Shown: piece after piece, positions 1 through 7,805 of the stretch
Layout: each line of letters begins with the position of its first letter
Numbering within the stretch: the first letter of the stretch is position 1
Notes under the pieces: generated by a model
Seen by the model: the letters and a program-made list of their open reading frames with translations, nothing else
Database searches by the model: none
What the model was told of the DNA's origin: nothing
Program-made: the position numbers and the translations under genes
Source: Nitrospirota bacterium
Lineage (GTDB): Bacteria > Nitrospinota > Nitrospinia > SZUA-224
Direction of reading: 5' to 3'
Assembly: GCA_003229375.1 (NCBI GenBank)
Contig: QIDP01000012.1
Span: 1 to 32,460, forward strand
DNA length: 32,460 nucleotides

Positions 1-60
1 ACCTGAATAGTTACCCTAAAAGTATGATAACAGTTTAGATAATCGTGCATTACTGTTCAT

Positions 61-2265
61 TTAAAACCCTCCCTGAATGGTCATCTTGCCCCTTATTGCT
101 GCCCCATTAAGATCAGTAATTGTCAATACATCAAAACTAATACTATCGCCTGCTGCGATATCAGGATCTCCGGATGGCGAATTGGCAATAAATATTGTAA
201 TGATCAGCACATTATCGGTTTTCCCATCTGTATCAGACCAAACTGCTGTTAACTGGCCGGTCTGCCCTCCTTTATCGCTATCAATCCAGCTATGACCACC
301 TGAAAGCTGTAATACAGTGTCAATATTAGTTTCATCAATTACAGGCCCATTGGTTGAATCAGAAAAATATATGGTAACAGTGTCTCCGCTCTCTAATCCC
401 ACCCCGCCTGAAGTGTTGCCTGCAGTTGCCTTTGCCTCATTGAAAGGGGATCTCGGATAGCGATAATTTCCATCCCAATGGCAATTACCGCTGCAGAATT
501 CAGGGTATCCTTTTCCGGTAAAATCTCCATCCGCCACTTTACCATATTCAGTTCCTGAATCGTATTCTATAGAAAAGTTCCATTCATCCCATAAGTAATA
601 ATATTGACCATCAACCCCATGAACATTATGACAGGTGACACAACCTGGAATTCCATTGGTGGAACCTCCCCTGTAATACCACCCTTCCATTGATTCGATT
701 AAATGGTACAAATGAAGATTAAATTGACGGTCCATATTATAGCTATAATAATCATGAAAACCTGAGACCATAAAGTCAACAGTATAAGGCCACTGGTTAT
801 AATTTGGCCTGGATTGTGCATAATTACCACCTGCAGCCACCCCGGCTAATTCAGATATGGTAAGCACGGATGGATCATTATTATGACAGTCAAGACACAG
901 CTTATACCTGGACTCATCCCATGTGGAGGAGGTTATTGGCAGTGTAAGCTTATTGGTTAGAAGCCCCTTGTTGTCTGACCCATGTGCATTGATAGAACCG
1001 TCCCCTGTTCCTGAGTTGTAATTTCCATGACAACCTGTTCCTGCTGTGCCATCTCCCACACAGGTTAGCCCCTCTCTTCGATGACCGTATTGTTTTTCCC
1101 AGCTCTCTTTAATCTTAATGCCAGCTATATTTGGCGCTGTCCCCAGGGTGTTACCACTTGAAAACGGCTTTAGTGCAACAGCTTCAGTAGTTGCTCCGTC
1201 TGAGTCATGACAGCTCAGGCAAAAAGGCTCAAGGCTTGCCGGATTATTAGTCTGATAAACGATGATCTGACCTGCCGCATCCTTGTTTTTTAATCTCACT
1301 GTTCCGCTCATGTGATTGTCCATATCATGGCAGATAAGGCAATCATTCTGTGTTACTATTTCATTATTTCTGTTATTATAATCAATAACATGATGGGATT
1401 CCTTATCAAAATCTCCTCCTGAGCCAAATACCTGCCGTATTGTTCCTATAGCTAAAGTATGGCAATATGTGCAGGCCGGCAATGTCCATCCTCCTGTTCC
1501 ATACCAGTCAAGGGTATCTGTCCCGTGACAGTTAAGAGAAGAACAGTTTCCGGTTTGAGGGCCTGTATCGTTAATCCACTGTCCGTTTGGATTAGCTAAA
1601 TCAAAATTGACTATGTTAATGTCAGGATCCTCTGTGTCCAGTTGCCCATTCGCATGTGTATTATTATCCGTATAATCAAAATGGCATCTTTGACAGTCAA
1701 AACCCTTATCGCTGACATGAGTAATATGCTTTCCGGCTGCAGCCTGACCATTTGTTGTCAGCGGATCAGGAGACAGCAAACTTCCGGATAAATGGCATGT
1801 TGTTGTGCAATTCGTAAAAGTTCCGCCTCCTCCATACCAATTGATAATATTTGTTCCATGACAGTCAAGAGAAGAACAGCTTCCTGTTTGGAGGCCTGTA
1901 TCGTTAATCCATTGTCCGGTTGGATTAGTTGAATCAAAATTGACTATGTTAATGGCAGGATTCCCTGTGTTCAGTTGTCCATTCATATGTGTATCATTAT
2001 CCGTATAATTAAGATGACATTCTGCACAGTCAAAACCCATATCATTGACATGAGCAATATGCCTTCCTGCTGTACCCCGGCCATTTGTTGTTAATGGATC
2101 GGGAGACATAGAACTCTCAGGGGAATGGCATTTTGTGGTGCAATCTGACACGAGACCACTGTTTGGTTTGTGCGAGGAGATAGAATCCGGCCCTTCATCT
2201 AAACCACAGTCAAAAATCAGTATAGGCATTAACAATAACACTAACCATTGTATCTTTGTCTTCAT
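61..2265 (-). CDS. Multiheme c-type cytochrome, probable surface lipoprotein (about 13 hemes)
   Basis: A 734-residue exported cytochrome, likely carrying electrons at the cell surface or in the outer periplasm. An N-terminal hydrophobic stretch ends at Cys20 (LIFDC), an imperfect lipobox. I count 13 heme-binding candidates: seven CXXCH, three CX3CH (CTTKCH, CTTTCH, CSGNCH), two CX4CH (CSSLDCH, CSSLNCH) and one CX9CH near residue 400. The CX4CH/CXXCH mixture is typical of the Geobacter-type multiheme family. Residues about 41-146 and 152-257 are a tandem duplication with a period of about 111 residues. The last 120 or so residues contain no heme motif and look like a beta-sandwich domain. It is the last gene of the barrel/7-heme/13-heme operon, 61 bp after the preceding stop. 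The family call is firm; the cellular location and partner are inferred. The non-CXXCH sites may not all bind heme. Confidence 0.85.
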   Translation of the reverse strand: MKTKIQWLVLLLMPILIFDCGLDEGPDSISSHKPNSGLVSDCTTKCHSPESSMSPDPLTTNGRGTAGRHIAHVNDMGFDCAECHLNYTDNDTHMNGQLNTGNPAINIVNFDSTNPTGQWINDTGLQTGSCSSLDCHGTNIINWYGGGGTFTNCTTTCHLSGSLLSPDPLTTNGQAAAGKHITHVSDKGFDCQRCHFDYTDNNTHANGQLDTEDPDINIVNFDLANPNGQWINDTGPQTGNCSSLNCHGTDTLDWYGTGGWTLPACTYCHTLAIGTIRQVFGSGGDFDKESHHVIDYNNRNNEIVTQNDCLICHDMDNHMSGTVRLKNKDAAGQIIVYQTNNPASLEPFCLSCHDSDGATTEAVALKPFSSGNTLGTAPNIAGIKIKESWEKQYGHRREGLTCVGDGTAGTGCHGNYNSGTGDGSINAHGSDNKGLLTNKLTLPITSSTWDESRYKLCLDCHNNDPSVLTISELAGVAAGGNYAQSRPNYNQWPYTVDFMVSGFHDYYSYNMDRQFNLHLYHLIESMEGWYYRGGSTNGIPGCVTCHNVHGVDGQYYYLWDEWNFSIEYDSGTEYGKVADGDFTGKGYPEFCSGNCHWDGNYRYPRSPFNEAKATAGNTSGGVGLESGDTVTIYFSDSTNGPVIDETNIDTVLQLSGGHSWIDSDKGGQTGQLTAVWSDTDGKTDNVLIITIFIANSPSGDPDIAAGDSISFDVLTITDLNGAAIRGKMTIQGGF

Positions 2266-2326
2266 ATTGTCAGCATTTTAAAAAGATTCATTAGTTTTGG
2301 TTCAAACACGGGTTTTCGTTCAGACA

Positions 2327-2941
2327 CTAATTATGACAAAGTGTACAGTCCAACTTCCCATTTACCGAATGCGGAGCTGACGTATGCGGAGCCTGGCGGT
2401 GGCATACCACACAGTTGCTCTCAGGAGTAATATTCGAACCAAAATGACACCACGAACAATGCCTTTCTACCCAGTTTCCAGTATGATTGCGCGGTGCTGT
2501 TTCATTATGGCAGCTAACGCAATAGTCCTGCCTGTGACATGTCAAACATCGCTCACGATTTCCGCTTGCCATAAATCCATGACTCCGTGTCCGCCACATG
2601 TTCGTATGATCACGGGGCGGACGGATATTATGGCACTCAATACAGTCATTCCTCTCATGGCAGGTGAGACAGGTCTTCCCCCGCTGCCCTGCCTCATTCA
2701 TATTCAGGTCTGCCAATGCACCATGATACTCAAGCCAGTTAGCCTTGTGAGAGTTCGGTTTGGGATAAGGGATTTTTCTTTGTGTAATCGATGCGGTGTT
2801 ACGCTGAACAGAATTATCACCCTCTTTGTTTCTTTCCCATCCCCATGTACAACTGCTCAACAATCCCGTGACTGCCAGCATAAGGCCAATATTTAATAAA
2901 CTCTGAAAACATCCTATTACGGTATGATTCTTAAAAGACAT
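2327..2941 (-). CDS. Periplasmic heptaheme c-type cytochrome lipoprotein
   Basis: Seven CXXCH motifs (CLTCH, CIECH, CLTCH, CVSCH, CSWCH, CVVCH, CTLCH) are packed into the C-terminal two thirds of about 204 residues. I chose the ATG at 2941, which starts MSFKNHTV, over the upstream in-frame ATG. It gives a normal signal peptide with a good lipobox (GLLSSC), and it overlaps the stop codon of the upstream barrel gene by 11 bp, which suggests translational coupling. In porin-cytochrome conduits (Omb/Oma/Omc of Geobacter, Mtr of Shewanella) a small periplasmic multiheme protein sits inside or beneath the barrel and passes electrons to an outer multiheme protein. Gene order here (barrel, small cytochrome, large cytochrome) matches that plan. 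The role is inferred from the neighbourhood; the cytochrome assignment is direct. Confidence 0.85.
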   Translation of the reverse strand: MSFKNHTVIGCFQSLLNIGLMLAVTGLLSSCTWGWERNKEGDNSVQRNTASITQRKIPYPKPNSHKANWLEYHGALADLNMNEAGQRGKTCLTCHERNDCIECHNIRPPRDHTNMWRTRSHGFMASGNRERCLTCHRQDYCVSCHNETAPRNHTGNWVERHCSWCHFGSNITPESNCVVCHRQAPHTSAPHSVNGKLDCTLCHN

Positions 2942-4349
2942 AGCGCAATCCCAGTTTAAATGTTTGATAATTTTCGATAGTATCCTCGTATTCATAACTG
3001 CTGTTAGCGCTGAAATGCCTGTTTAACGGGACATCTATCTTAACATAGTAGGTTTGAACCTCATCCCTCTCCCCGCGTTCAATGTAATAGTCGTATTTAT
3101 AGAGACTGTAATATGTCCCCCCATTGATTTTAGCACCTTTCATTACATTATTGAATTTGTATCCCATATCCAATCCTGCAGAATTAAACTCCTTATCATC
3201 GGTCTCCCAATGCTCTCCGATGAGTGAAAATGACAATCCATCATACAAGATATCGTTCACATCAAGAATGGTAAAGATACGCTTATACCCGCGATTAAAA
3301 GCACTTTCACTCCGGCTCCCGACAAGTTCACGTTGGAAATAGCCGATATCCAGCGCATAATGCGGACCAAACAGTTTACGTACCTTTATATCGAAACTGT
3401 GGTATGGAAAGGACTCTCCAAGCACATCGTAGTAATAAGAGAGCTCATTAGATAACTCTTTTTGGGTGCTGAGCTGCCTGAGATAACTCATGCTCAATTC
3501 AATATCCGCATCAATGAATGTATTAACAGCCCGTATCTTAATGTCCCGTGCTTCACCATTTACATATCTCAGTCTTGTCATGGCCTTAAGGAAAGAGGAA
3601 AAACGCTGCCATACCTTAAAGGAAAGGAGCTGGTCGTCCTGATCAGAGTCTGAGAAAAGGTTACGTTTGTCATGCACATAAAGATAATCCATGCTTAATG
3701 AAGTAATATCAAGAGGTGAGTAGTCAATACCAATTCCGCTCAGTGTATCTGTCCCCCAATCGTGATCTATTTCATAAAAATGGGCAGCGACACCTCCATA
3801 AACTGTCAGGTTCAGCTTCCAGGATGCCTCGATATCTGCTGCAAACCCGTCAAAAAAAAATGGTTCATCCCTGGTACTGGCCTGCCGGCCCACCCGAAGT
3901 TGTGTTAGATACGGAATCAGATGATTCATATCAAAATGCGCCTCATAGAGATATACAGTCGAACTGGAATCTTGCATATTACCTATATCCTCAAAAGGAA
4001 AATAGGTCTTCCTATCCTGATCGCCATCCACGTCCTCCCTTGCTGTTCCGAAAAAGTGAAATTCATATCGCTCTTCCTCAGGCATCGTCAAATCGAACCG
4101 CATTTGTTCGTAAAAATCCTGGTCACTTATACGCTCACCAGAGATACGTGTTGTCCGAAAGACGTATTTAGTTGATATGTATCCTTTAAGACTGTATATC
4201 TTAGGAGTATTCTTCGGTTGAGAAGTCTTTTCATAATAAGGACTTGCGTCAGCAGCCCACATACGACATGGAAACAAAATGGCCATACCAAGGAGAATAG
4301 AGAAATACACAAAAAAGATTTTGCGAAACATTATCTTTTTGTATTGCAC
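2931..4349 (-). CDS. Outer-membrane beta-barrel protein of a putative porin-cytochrome complex
   Basis: About 472 residues. After a signal peptide (MFRKIFFVYFSILLG, probable cleavage near CRMWAADA) the protein is a series of alternating amphipathic strands rich in Tyr, Phe and Arg. It ends in LGLRYVF, a terminal aromatic of the kind used as the BAM beta-signal. There are no heme motifs. I place the start at the GTG at 4349 because GGAGG lies 7 bp upstream; the longer frame starting at 4388 has no such site. The gene is followed at once by two multiheme lipoprotein genes, the arrangement of outer-membrane electron conduits. Sequence alone does not show homology to OmbB or MtrB, so the family is given only as an outer-membrane barrel. 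It could also be a general porin co-opted into this operon. Confidence 0.7.
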   Translation of the reverse strand: MQYKKIMFRKIFFVYFSILLGMAILFPCRMWAADASPYYEKTSQPKNTPKIYSLKGYISTKYVFRTTRISGERISDQDFYEQMRFDLTMPEEERYEFHFFGTAREDVDGDQDRKTYFPFEDIGNMQDSSSTVYLYEAHFDMNHLIPYLTQLRVGRQASTRDEPFFFDGFAADIEASWKLNLTVYGGVAAHFYEIDHDWGTDTLSGIGIDYSPLDITSLSMDYLYVHDKRNLFSDSDQDDQLLSFKVWQRFSSFLKAMTRLRYVNGEARDIKIRAVNTFIDADIELSMSYLRQLSTQKELSNELSYYYDVLGESFPYHSFDIKVRKLFGPHYALDIGYFQRELVGSRSESAFNRGYKRIFTILDVNDILYDGLSFSLIGEHWETDDKEFNSAGLDMGYKFNNVMKGAKINGGTYYSLYKYDYYIERGERDEVQTYYVKIDVPLNRHFSANSSYEYEDTIENYQTFKLGLRYVF

Positions 4350-4370
4350 ATCAAATCCTCCCTTTGTATA

Positions 4371-4399
4371 ATGATAATAGTTGAGCACTGAAAAGTCAA
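4371..4399 (-). promoter_or_regulatory. Candidate sigma70 promoter for the barrel/cytochrome operon
   Basis: On the minus strand, TTGACT (4399-4394) and TATCAT (4376-4371) are separated by 17 bp. Transcription would start near 4365, a short leader before the GGAGG and GTG start at 4349. Assigned by eye against the consensus. Confidence 0.45.
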
Positions 4400-4410
4400 T
4401 TGATAGAATG

Positions 4411-4439
4411 TTTTGTCAGGCAATAATGTAGGATATAAT
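4411..4439 (+). promoter_or_regulatory. Candidate -10 region for the 9-heme cytochrome
   Basis: A perfect TATAAT lies at 4434-4439. The upstream hexamer is weak: TTTTGT at 17 bp or TTGTCA at 15 bp. The expected start point is only 1-3 bp before the ATG at 4448, so transcription from here would give a nearly leaderless mRNA. Confidence 0.3.
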
Positions 4440-4447
4440 AGCGGATA

Positions 4448-5203
4448 ATGATGAAAAAGCACATCTTCCTTGGTATATTGCTATTCCTGTCGCAATCTAT
4501 CTGGCCCCTTCCTGGTCCGGTTTATACACTTGTATCTGCCGGGGAACTTCCCTGTCTTAGATGTCACAAGTCAAAAAAGGCTGGAAAGGTTGTTCATCCT
4601 GCCCTTGAGATGGGCTGTTCCACATGTCATCTGTCTCCCCACGAAGAGGAAAAGCCAGAGCTTTCCCTTATGTCTGATCCTCCAGGCCTCTGCTTTAACT
4701 GTCATGACCAGGGGGGATTTACGAAGAAACATCAGCATACTGCTGTTGCCTTAGGCATGTGCACTTCGTGCCATAATCCTCATTCAAGCAACAATGAAAA
4801 TCTCCTTGCAGCAGATATCCCTGACCTGTGTTATACCTGCCATGATAAAGGGATATTTACCAAAAAAACTGTTCACCCGCCGGTTGCATCAGGACAATGT
4901 TCCATATGCCATAATCCCCATTCCTCGGACAATATGTTTAATCTTGAGAATCCGATATGGGACATGTGTGTTACCTGTCATGATGACAAGTCTTCCGGCA
5001 AGCATGTTATCGGCGGTTTTGGATTTGGTGACATGCACCCTACCAGGGGAATACCCGATCCTGTTCGGGATGGGAGAGAGCTTTCCTGTACGAGCTGCCA
5101 TAACCCTCATTCCTCAAACTTAAAACACCTCTTTGTCAATAATACACTTTCTCCGGGTAACCTGTGCTCGATGTGTCATAAGAAAATAACTATTCAGCCC
5201 TGA
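4448..5203 (+). CDS. Nonaheme periplasmic c-type cytochrome (doubled CXXCH family)
   Basis: A 251-residue secreted protein with an N-terminal signal peptide (MKKHIFLGILLFLSQ) and nine CXXCH motifs: CLRCH, CSTCH, CFNCH, CTSCH, CYTCH, CSICH, CVTCH, CTSCH, CSMCH. Three copies of SCHNPHSS or ICHNPHSS show the repeated doubled-CXXCH unit found in many periplasmic decaheme-like cytochromes. It is transcribed divergently from the barrel/cytochrome operon with a spacer under 100 bp, so the two units may share regulation. Its likely job is to shuttle electrons across the periplasm between an inner-membrane donor and the outer-membrane module, which is an inference. Two consecutive ATGs (4448 and 4451) are both possible starts, and neither has a clear Shine-Dalgarno sequence. 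Confidence 0.88.
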   Translation: MMKKHIFLGILLFLSQSIWPLPGPVYTLVSAGELPCLRCHKSKKAGKVVHPALEMGCSTCHLSPHEEEKPELSLMSDPPGLCFNCHDQGGFTKKHQHTAVALGMCTSCHNPHSSNNENLLAADIPDLCYTCHDKGIFTKKTVHPPVASGQCSICHNPHSSDNMFNLENPIWDMCVTCHDDKSSGKHVIGGFGFGDMHPTRGIPDPVRDGRELSCTSCHNPHSSNLKHLFVNNTLSPGNLCSMCHKKITIQP

Positions 5204-5276
5204 CTTTTCCACCTATATGTAATTTTTTGCACGAAAGAGATAAAAGAGAGTCAATTAGCCGGTCCCCTTTCCCCTA

Positions 5277-5320
5277 GGGGAGGGAGTCAAATAGTATTCT
5301 CTCTCCCCTTTATCTTTTTC
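5277..5320 (+). terminator. Candidate rho-independent terminator after the 9-heme gene
   Basis: GGGGAGGGAG (5277-5286) pairs with CTCTCTCCCC (5299-5308) with one mismatch around a 12-nt loop. A T-rich stretch (TTTATCTTTTTC) follows. An overlapping palindrome CCCCTAGGGG (5271-5280) could form an alternative fold. The spacer lies between two convergent genes. Confidence 0.45.
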
Positions 5321-5384
5321 TCGACCTATGGCTCTTTATTCTTGATGAGATTCTCTTTGGAAAGGAAGGGGAGTTTTAAGAAGG

Positions 5385-6254
5385 CTATAACCCGGCCAGA
5401 TCGAGTAATAGAGGGAGATGGGCCTCTGATCCTATAGGCATGATGTGGATGCCATCTACCATCATATCCTTTGTCCTGTGAACGAATTCCGAGGCCAGTT
5501 CAATCCCTTCACGGACAGGGTCATCAGCAGATTCCAGTTTAGAGATAATATTATCAGGGATTGGCCTGGTAAGCACCTTCTCATTCAAAAAATGTATCAT
5601 CTTTGCCGATCTCAAAGGGGTCACTCCTATAAGTATCTTTGTATTAATATCCTTAACCCTGTCAAGGAATTCCTTTAGTGATTCTATATCGAAGAATGGC
5701 TGTGTCTGAAAAAACTCTGTCCCTGCCTCTATCTTTTTCCTAAGTTTCATTAATTGCAGTTCAAAAGGGGCTGCAAATGGATTTAACACCCCTCCTAAAA
5801 AAAACTCTGGTGATCCATTCAACCTTTTGCCAATCATACTCTCCCCTCTCTGAAGCCTGCTTATGATATCTATAAGTTGAACAGAATCCAGATCAAATAC
5901 CGCTTTAGCATCAGGATGGTCACCCAATGAGGGGTGATCTCCTGTCATCACGCAGAGATTCTCGATACTTAGGGCAGCCGCCCCAAGCACATCTGATTGA
6001 AGAGCGAGTCTGTTTCTATCACGGCAGGTTATCTGCATAATAGGTTCATGCCCGGATTCCTTGAGTAGATGGCTGAAGGCAAGGGAACTCATCCTCATTA
6101 TACCACGCTGATTATCTGTTACATTGATAGCATCAATTCTATCGCCTATCTTTTCAGCAATAGCCAGGGCATCTCTGACATTTGTTCCCCTTGGCGGAGG
6201 AATTTCAACTGTAACCACAAAATCCTTCTTATTGAATGTATCACGCAGTTTCAT
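5385..6254 (-). CDS. metF: 5,10-methylenetetrahydrofolate reductase
   Basis: A 289-residue protein close to the usual MetF length of about 290-300. It catalyses reduction of methylene-THF to methyl-THF, supplying methyl groups for methionine or the methyl branch of the Wood-Ljungdahl pathway. Visible family features are the N-terminal VTVEIPPPRG (residues about 15-24), INVTDNQRG, MTGDHPS (flavin/folate site region) and FFQTQPFFD, all in the expected order of the FAD TIM barrel. The EIPPPRG form resembles the MetF half of YitJ-type proteins rather than the EFFPP form of enterobacterial MetF. The start ATG is 1 bp after the fliE stop, so it is probably translated from the flagellar mRNA. No metV or corrinoid genes are adjacent, so the pathway cannot be chosen. 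Confidence 0.9.
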   Translation of the reverse strand: MKLRDTFNKKDFVVTVEIPPPRGTNVRDALAIAEKIGDRIDAINVTDNQRGIMRMSSLAFSHLLKESGHEPIMQITCRDRNRLALQSDVLGAAALSIENLCVMTGDHPSLGDHPDAKAVFDLDSVQLIDIISRLQRGESMIGKRLNGSPEFFLGGVLNPFAAPFELQLMKLRKKIEAGTEFFQTQPFFDIESLKEFLDRVKDINTKILIGVTPLRSAKMIHFLNEKVLTRPIPDNIISKLESADDPVREGIELASEFVHRTKDMMVDGIHIMPIGSEAHLPLLLDLAGL

Positions 6255-6255
6255 A

Positions 6256-6573
6256 TTATACCTGCATCCTCACGACCTCCTTGTATGCCTCAATGATCTT
6301 ATTCCTTACCTCCATGGTTAACCGGAAGGCTATATCTGCTTTGCCTAGAGCTATCATGGTTTCATGGATATTCTTGGTATCACCTGTGACCATCTCCTCA
6401 ATTGCCTTATCCGCCTCTTTCTGAAGCTCATTCACCTTTTGGAGAGACTCTACCAGGGTCTCTCCAAAGCTCTTTTCTCCCTCTGCCGGTGACTGTACAG
6501 AGGTTCCATCTCTATTATTAATAGAAGGGGTAAGTATTGACTCTATATGATCCTTACTAGGTATATCGTTCAT
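6256..6573 (-). CDS. fliE: Flagellar hook-basal body protein FliE
   Basis: About 105 residues from the ATG at 6573 (MNDIPSKD), the normal FliE size. The C-terminal half carries the family signature: SFGETLVESLQKVNELQKEA followed by the MVTGDTKNIHETMIALGKA region and a final RNKIIEAYKEVVRMQV helix. FliE joins the MS ring to the proximal rod. An in-frame extension to 6636 exists but it reads through an inverted repeat (MEYNLLTL), and the same residues appear in the repeat-derived extension upstream of the ferredoxin gene, so I reject it. No Shine-Dalgarno is visible before 6573; the repeat abuts the gene. It sits after flgB but flgC is missing between them, and metF rather than fliF follows. 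Confidence 0.9.
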   Translation of the reverse strand: MNDIPSKDHIESILTPSINNRDGTSVQSPAEGEKSFGETLVESLQKVNELQKEADKAIEEMVTGDTKNIHETMIALGKADIAFRLTMEVRNKIIEAYKEVVRMQV

Positions 6574-6586
6574 AATAGAAAAGTTA

Positions 6587-6669
6587 AGTGATCTAAAGTG
6601 CCTAAAGTGATCTAAAGTTAAAAGATTATATTCCATTAACTTTAGGCACTTTAGATCACTTTAGGCACT
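6587..6669. repeat. Family A inverted repeat, full copy (between flgB and fliE)
   Basis: Left arm 6587-6621 and right arm 6636-6669 are inverted copies around the loop core AAGATTATATTCC. Each arm is built from three short tandem units of CTAAAGTG followed by CC or ATC. Within an arm the CC and ATC variants alternate, and the alternation is out of phase between the arms. The element fills the flgB-fliE spacer where flgC would be expected. Related copies lie near 9273, 13430, 13651 and 23960. Confidence 0.85.
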
Positions 6670-6677
6670 CTTTCTCC

Positions 6678-7103
6678 TTATCTTCCCTGTTCAACAGCGT
6701 ATTTTATCAATCCGCCTCTTTTAGTCATTGCCCTGATAGTTGCACTGTACATCAACTGATTTTCAGCAAGCTTTGCCATCTCCCTGTCTATATCCACGTT
6801 GTTGCCATCAACTCTGGATACCCCTTTCTCCGGTACTATTTCAGGTTTTATCCCCTTAAAGTCCTTGTTCTTTCCACCTATATGTCCGGGATTGGTTGTC
6901 TTCATGACCAGGGTATCTCCTGAACCTATTGCGGTTCTTAATTCCTTCTCAAATTTTATGTCAACAGCCTTATAACCTGGGGTATCAACGTTTGCGATAT
7001 TACTCGAGATAATGGTATGTCTCATTGACTGGAAATCAAGCGCCTTCTTCAGCATTTGAGGTAGGGGATCAGAAAAGAGTATCTTATCTACGACTGTTGG
7101 CAT
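6678..7103 (-). CDS. flgB: Flagellar basal-body rod protein FlgB
   Basis: A 141-residue proximal rod protein. The N-terminal flagellar rod motif is clear (SSNIANVDTPGYKA at about residues 34-47), as is the C-terminal region beginning NNVDIDREMAKLAENQLMY. The start ATG at 7103 has AAGGAG 7 bp upstream. FlgB builds the flagellar rod with FlgC, FlgF and FlgG. In most bacteria flgC follows directly; here the next gene is fliE and the 104-bp gap holds a repeat. The rest of the flagellar genes are not in the window. Confidence 0.93.
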   Translation of the reverse strand: MPTVVDKILFSDPLPQMLKKALDFQSMRHTIISSNIANVDTPGYKAVDIKFEKELRTAIGSGDTLVMKTTNPGHIGGKNKDFKGIKPEIVPEKGVSRVDGNNVDIDREMAKLAENQLMYSATIRAMTKRGGLIKYAVEQGR

Positions 7104-7378
7104 TCTAAATCTCCTTAAAAGTTGTGAGTTGCGAGCTTACGAGTTGCGAGCTTTATATCACCCGCAACCCGTATCCCATTACTTTATTAGCAAGCAATAT
7201 CTATGCCATGCAAGCCAGAAAAGATTTCTTTACTCTACCGCATTCTTGATTTATTGAAATATTTAGAGTTATACCTCATTACGGTCAAAATCATCTTCTT
7301 CCCAAGCCTGAGTATCTATATCTTACAGGAAAATTTTACCTATCTCTGTGTCAATTCTTTGACTGTGCTCTCCTTAAA
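7104..7378. repeat. Spacer upstream of flgB with 13-bp direct repeats
   Basis: GAGTTGCGAGCTT occurs at 7126-7138 and again at 7141-7153. A degenerate inverted copy, CCCGCAACCCGT, follows at 7161-7172. The rest of the spacer (7173-7378) is AT-rich and shows no convincing gene, RNA or promoter. The unit resembles the interspersed element families elsewhere in the window but is a different sequence. Confidence 0.55.
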
Positions 7379-7732
7379 CTATTTGGCCGTATTATGACAT
7401 TTGTTACAACTCCCTTTGGCACTGAATGCTTTTTGGCCTGCACCATGACATACCCCGCAAAATTTGCCTTCATTGATACTTTTCATGGTCAAGGCGTTGT
7501 CCTTATCAGCAGAACCTTTTTTCATCTTAAATACCTTCGCATGGCAATCAGTACATTTATTCCCCTTATCCTGTACATGAGTCTTATGGCTGAAGGTTAC
7601 TGCCTTTTGTCCTTTTGTATCGCTGAAAAGGATATCTCCTCCTCCTACCTTTGCAAATCCTGTCTCGATCTGCAATAGACCGAATGCAAAAAGCACAAGG
7701 AATATAGCGGCTATCTTATACCATCTATTCAA
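7379..7732 (-). CDS. Triheme c7-type cytochrome
   Basis: About 117 residues with a signal peptide (YKIAAIFLVLFAFGLL) and three CXXCH motifs (CTDCH, CGVCH, CNKCH). The pattern TFSHKTHV, then CTDCHAKVFKMKKG, then GKFCGVCHGAGQKAFS and CNKCH is that of the single-domain c7 triheme family, in which His of SHKTH is a distal ligand. I favour the TTG start at 7732, which lies 8 bp from AGGAGG (7746-7741). GTG at 7741 and ATG at 7738 are in frame but overlap or touch that Shine-Dalgarno sequence. It lies downstream of the 12-heme membrane cytochrome and is a good candidate for a soluble periplasmic shuttle between that protein and the outer-membrane conduit. Confidence 0.85.
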   Translation of the reverse strand: MNRWYKIAAIFLVLFAFGLLQIETGFAKVGGGDILFSDTKGQKAVTFSHKTHVQDKGNKCTDCHAKVFKMKKGSADKDNALTMKSINEGKFCGVCHGAGQKAFSAKGSCNKCHNTAK

Positions 7733-7805
7733 TATCATCACCTCCTCTCAATTTAATATAAATGCATATTGTAATCTATTTTTCATAAAAGTCAATTATT
7801 GATTT

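Noticed and set aside
2384-2896. 170-residue frame opposite the heptaheme cytochrome
   Set aside because: Antisense shadow of a clear CXXCH-rich gene with no recognisable domain.
6574-6636. N-terminal extension of FliE (MEYNLLTL...)
   Set aside because: It is read through the family A repeat; the identical MEYNLLTL appears in front of the ferredoxin gene for the same reason.
7203-7397. 64-residue plus-strand frame with hydrophobic residues
   Set aside because: No Shine-Dalgarno, AT-rich composition, and it overlaps the c7 cytochrome 3' end; hydrophobicity follows from base composition.
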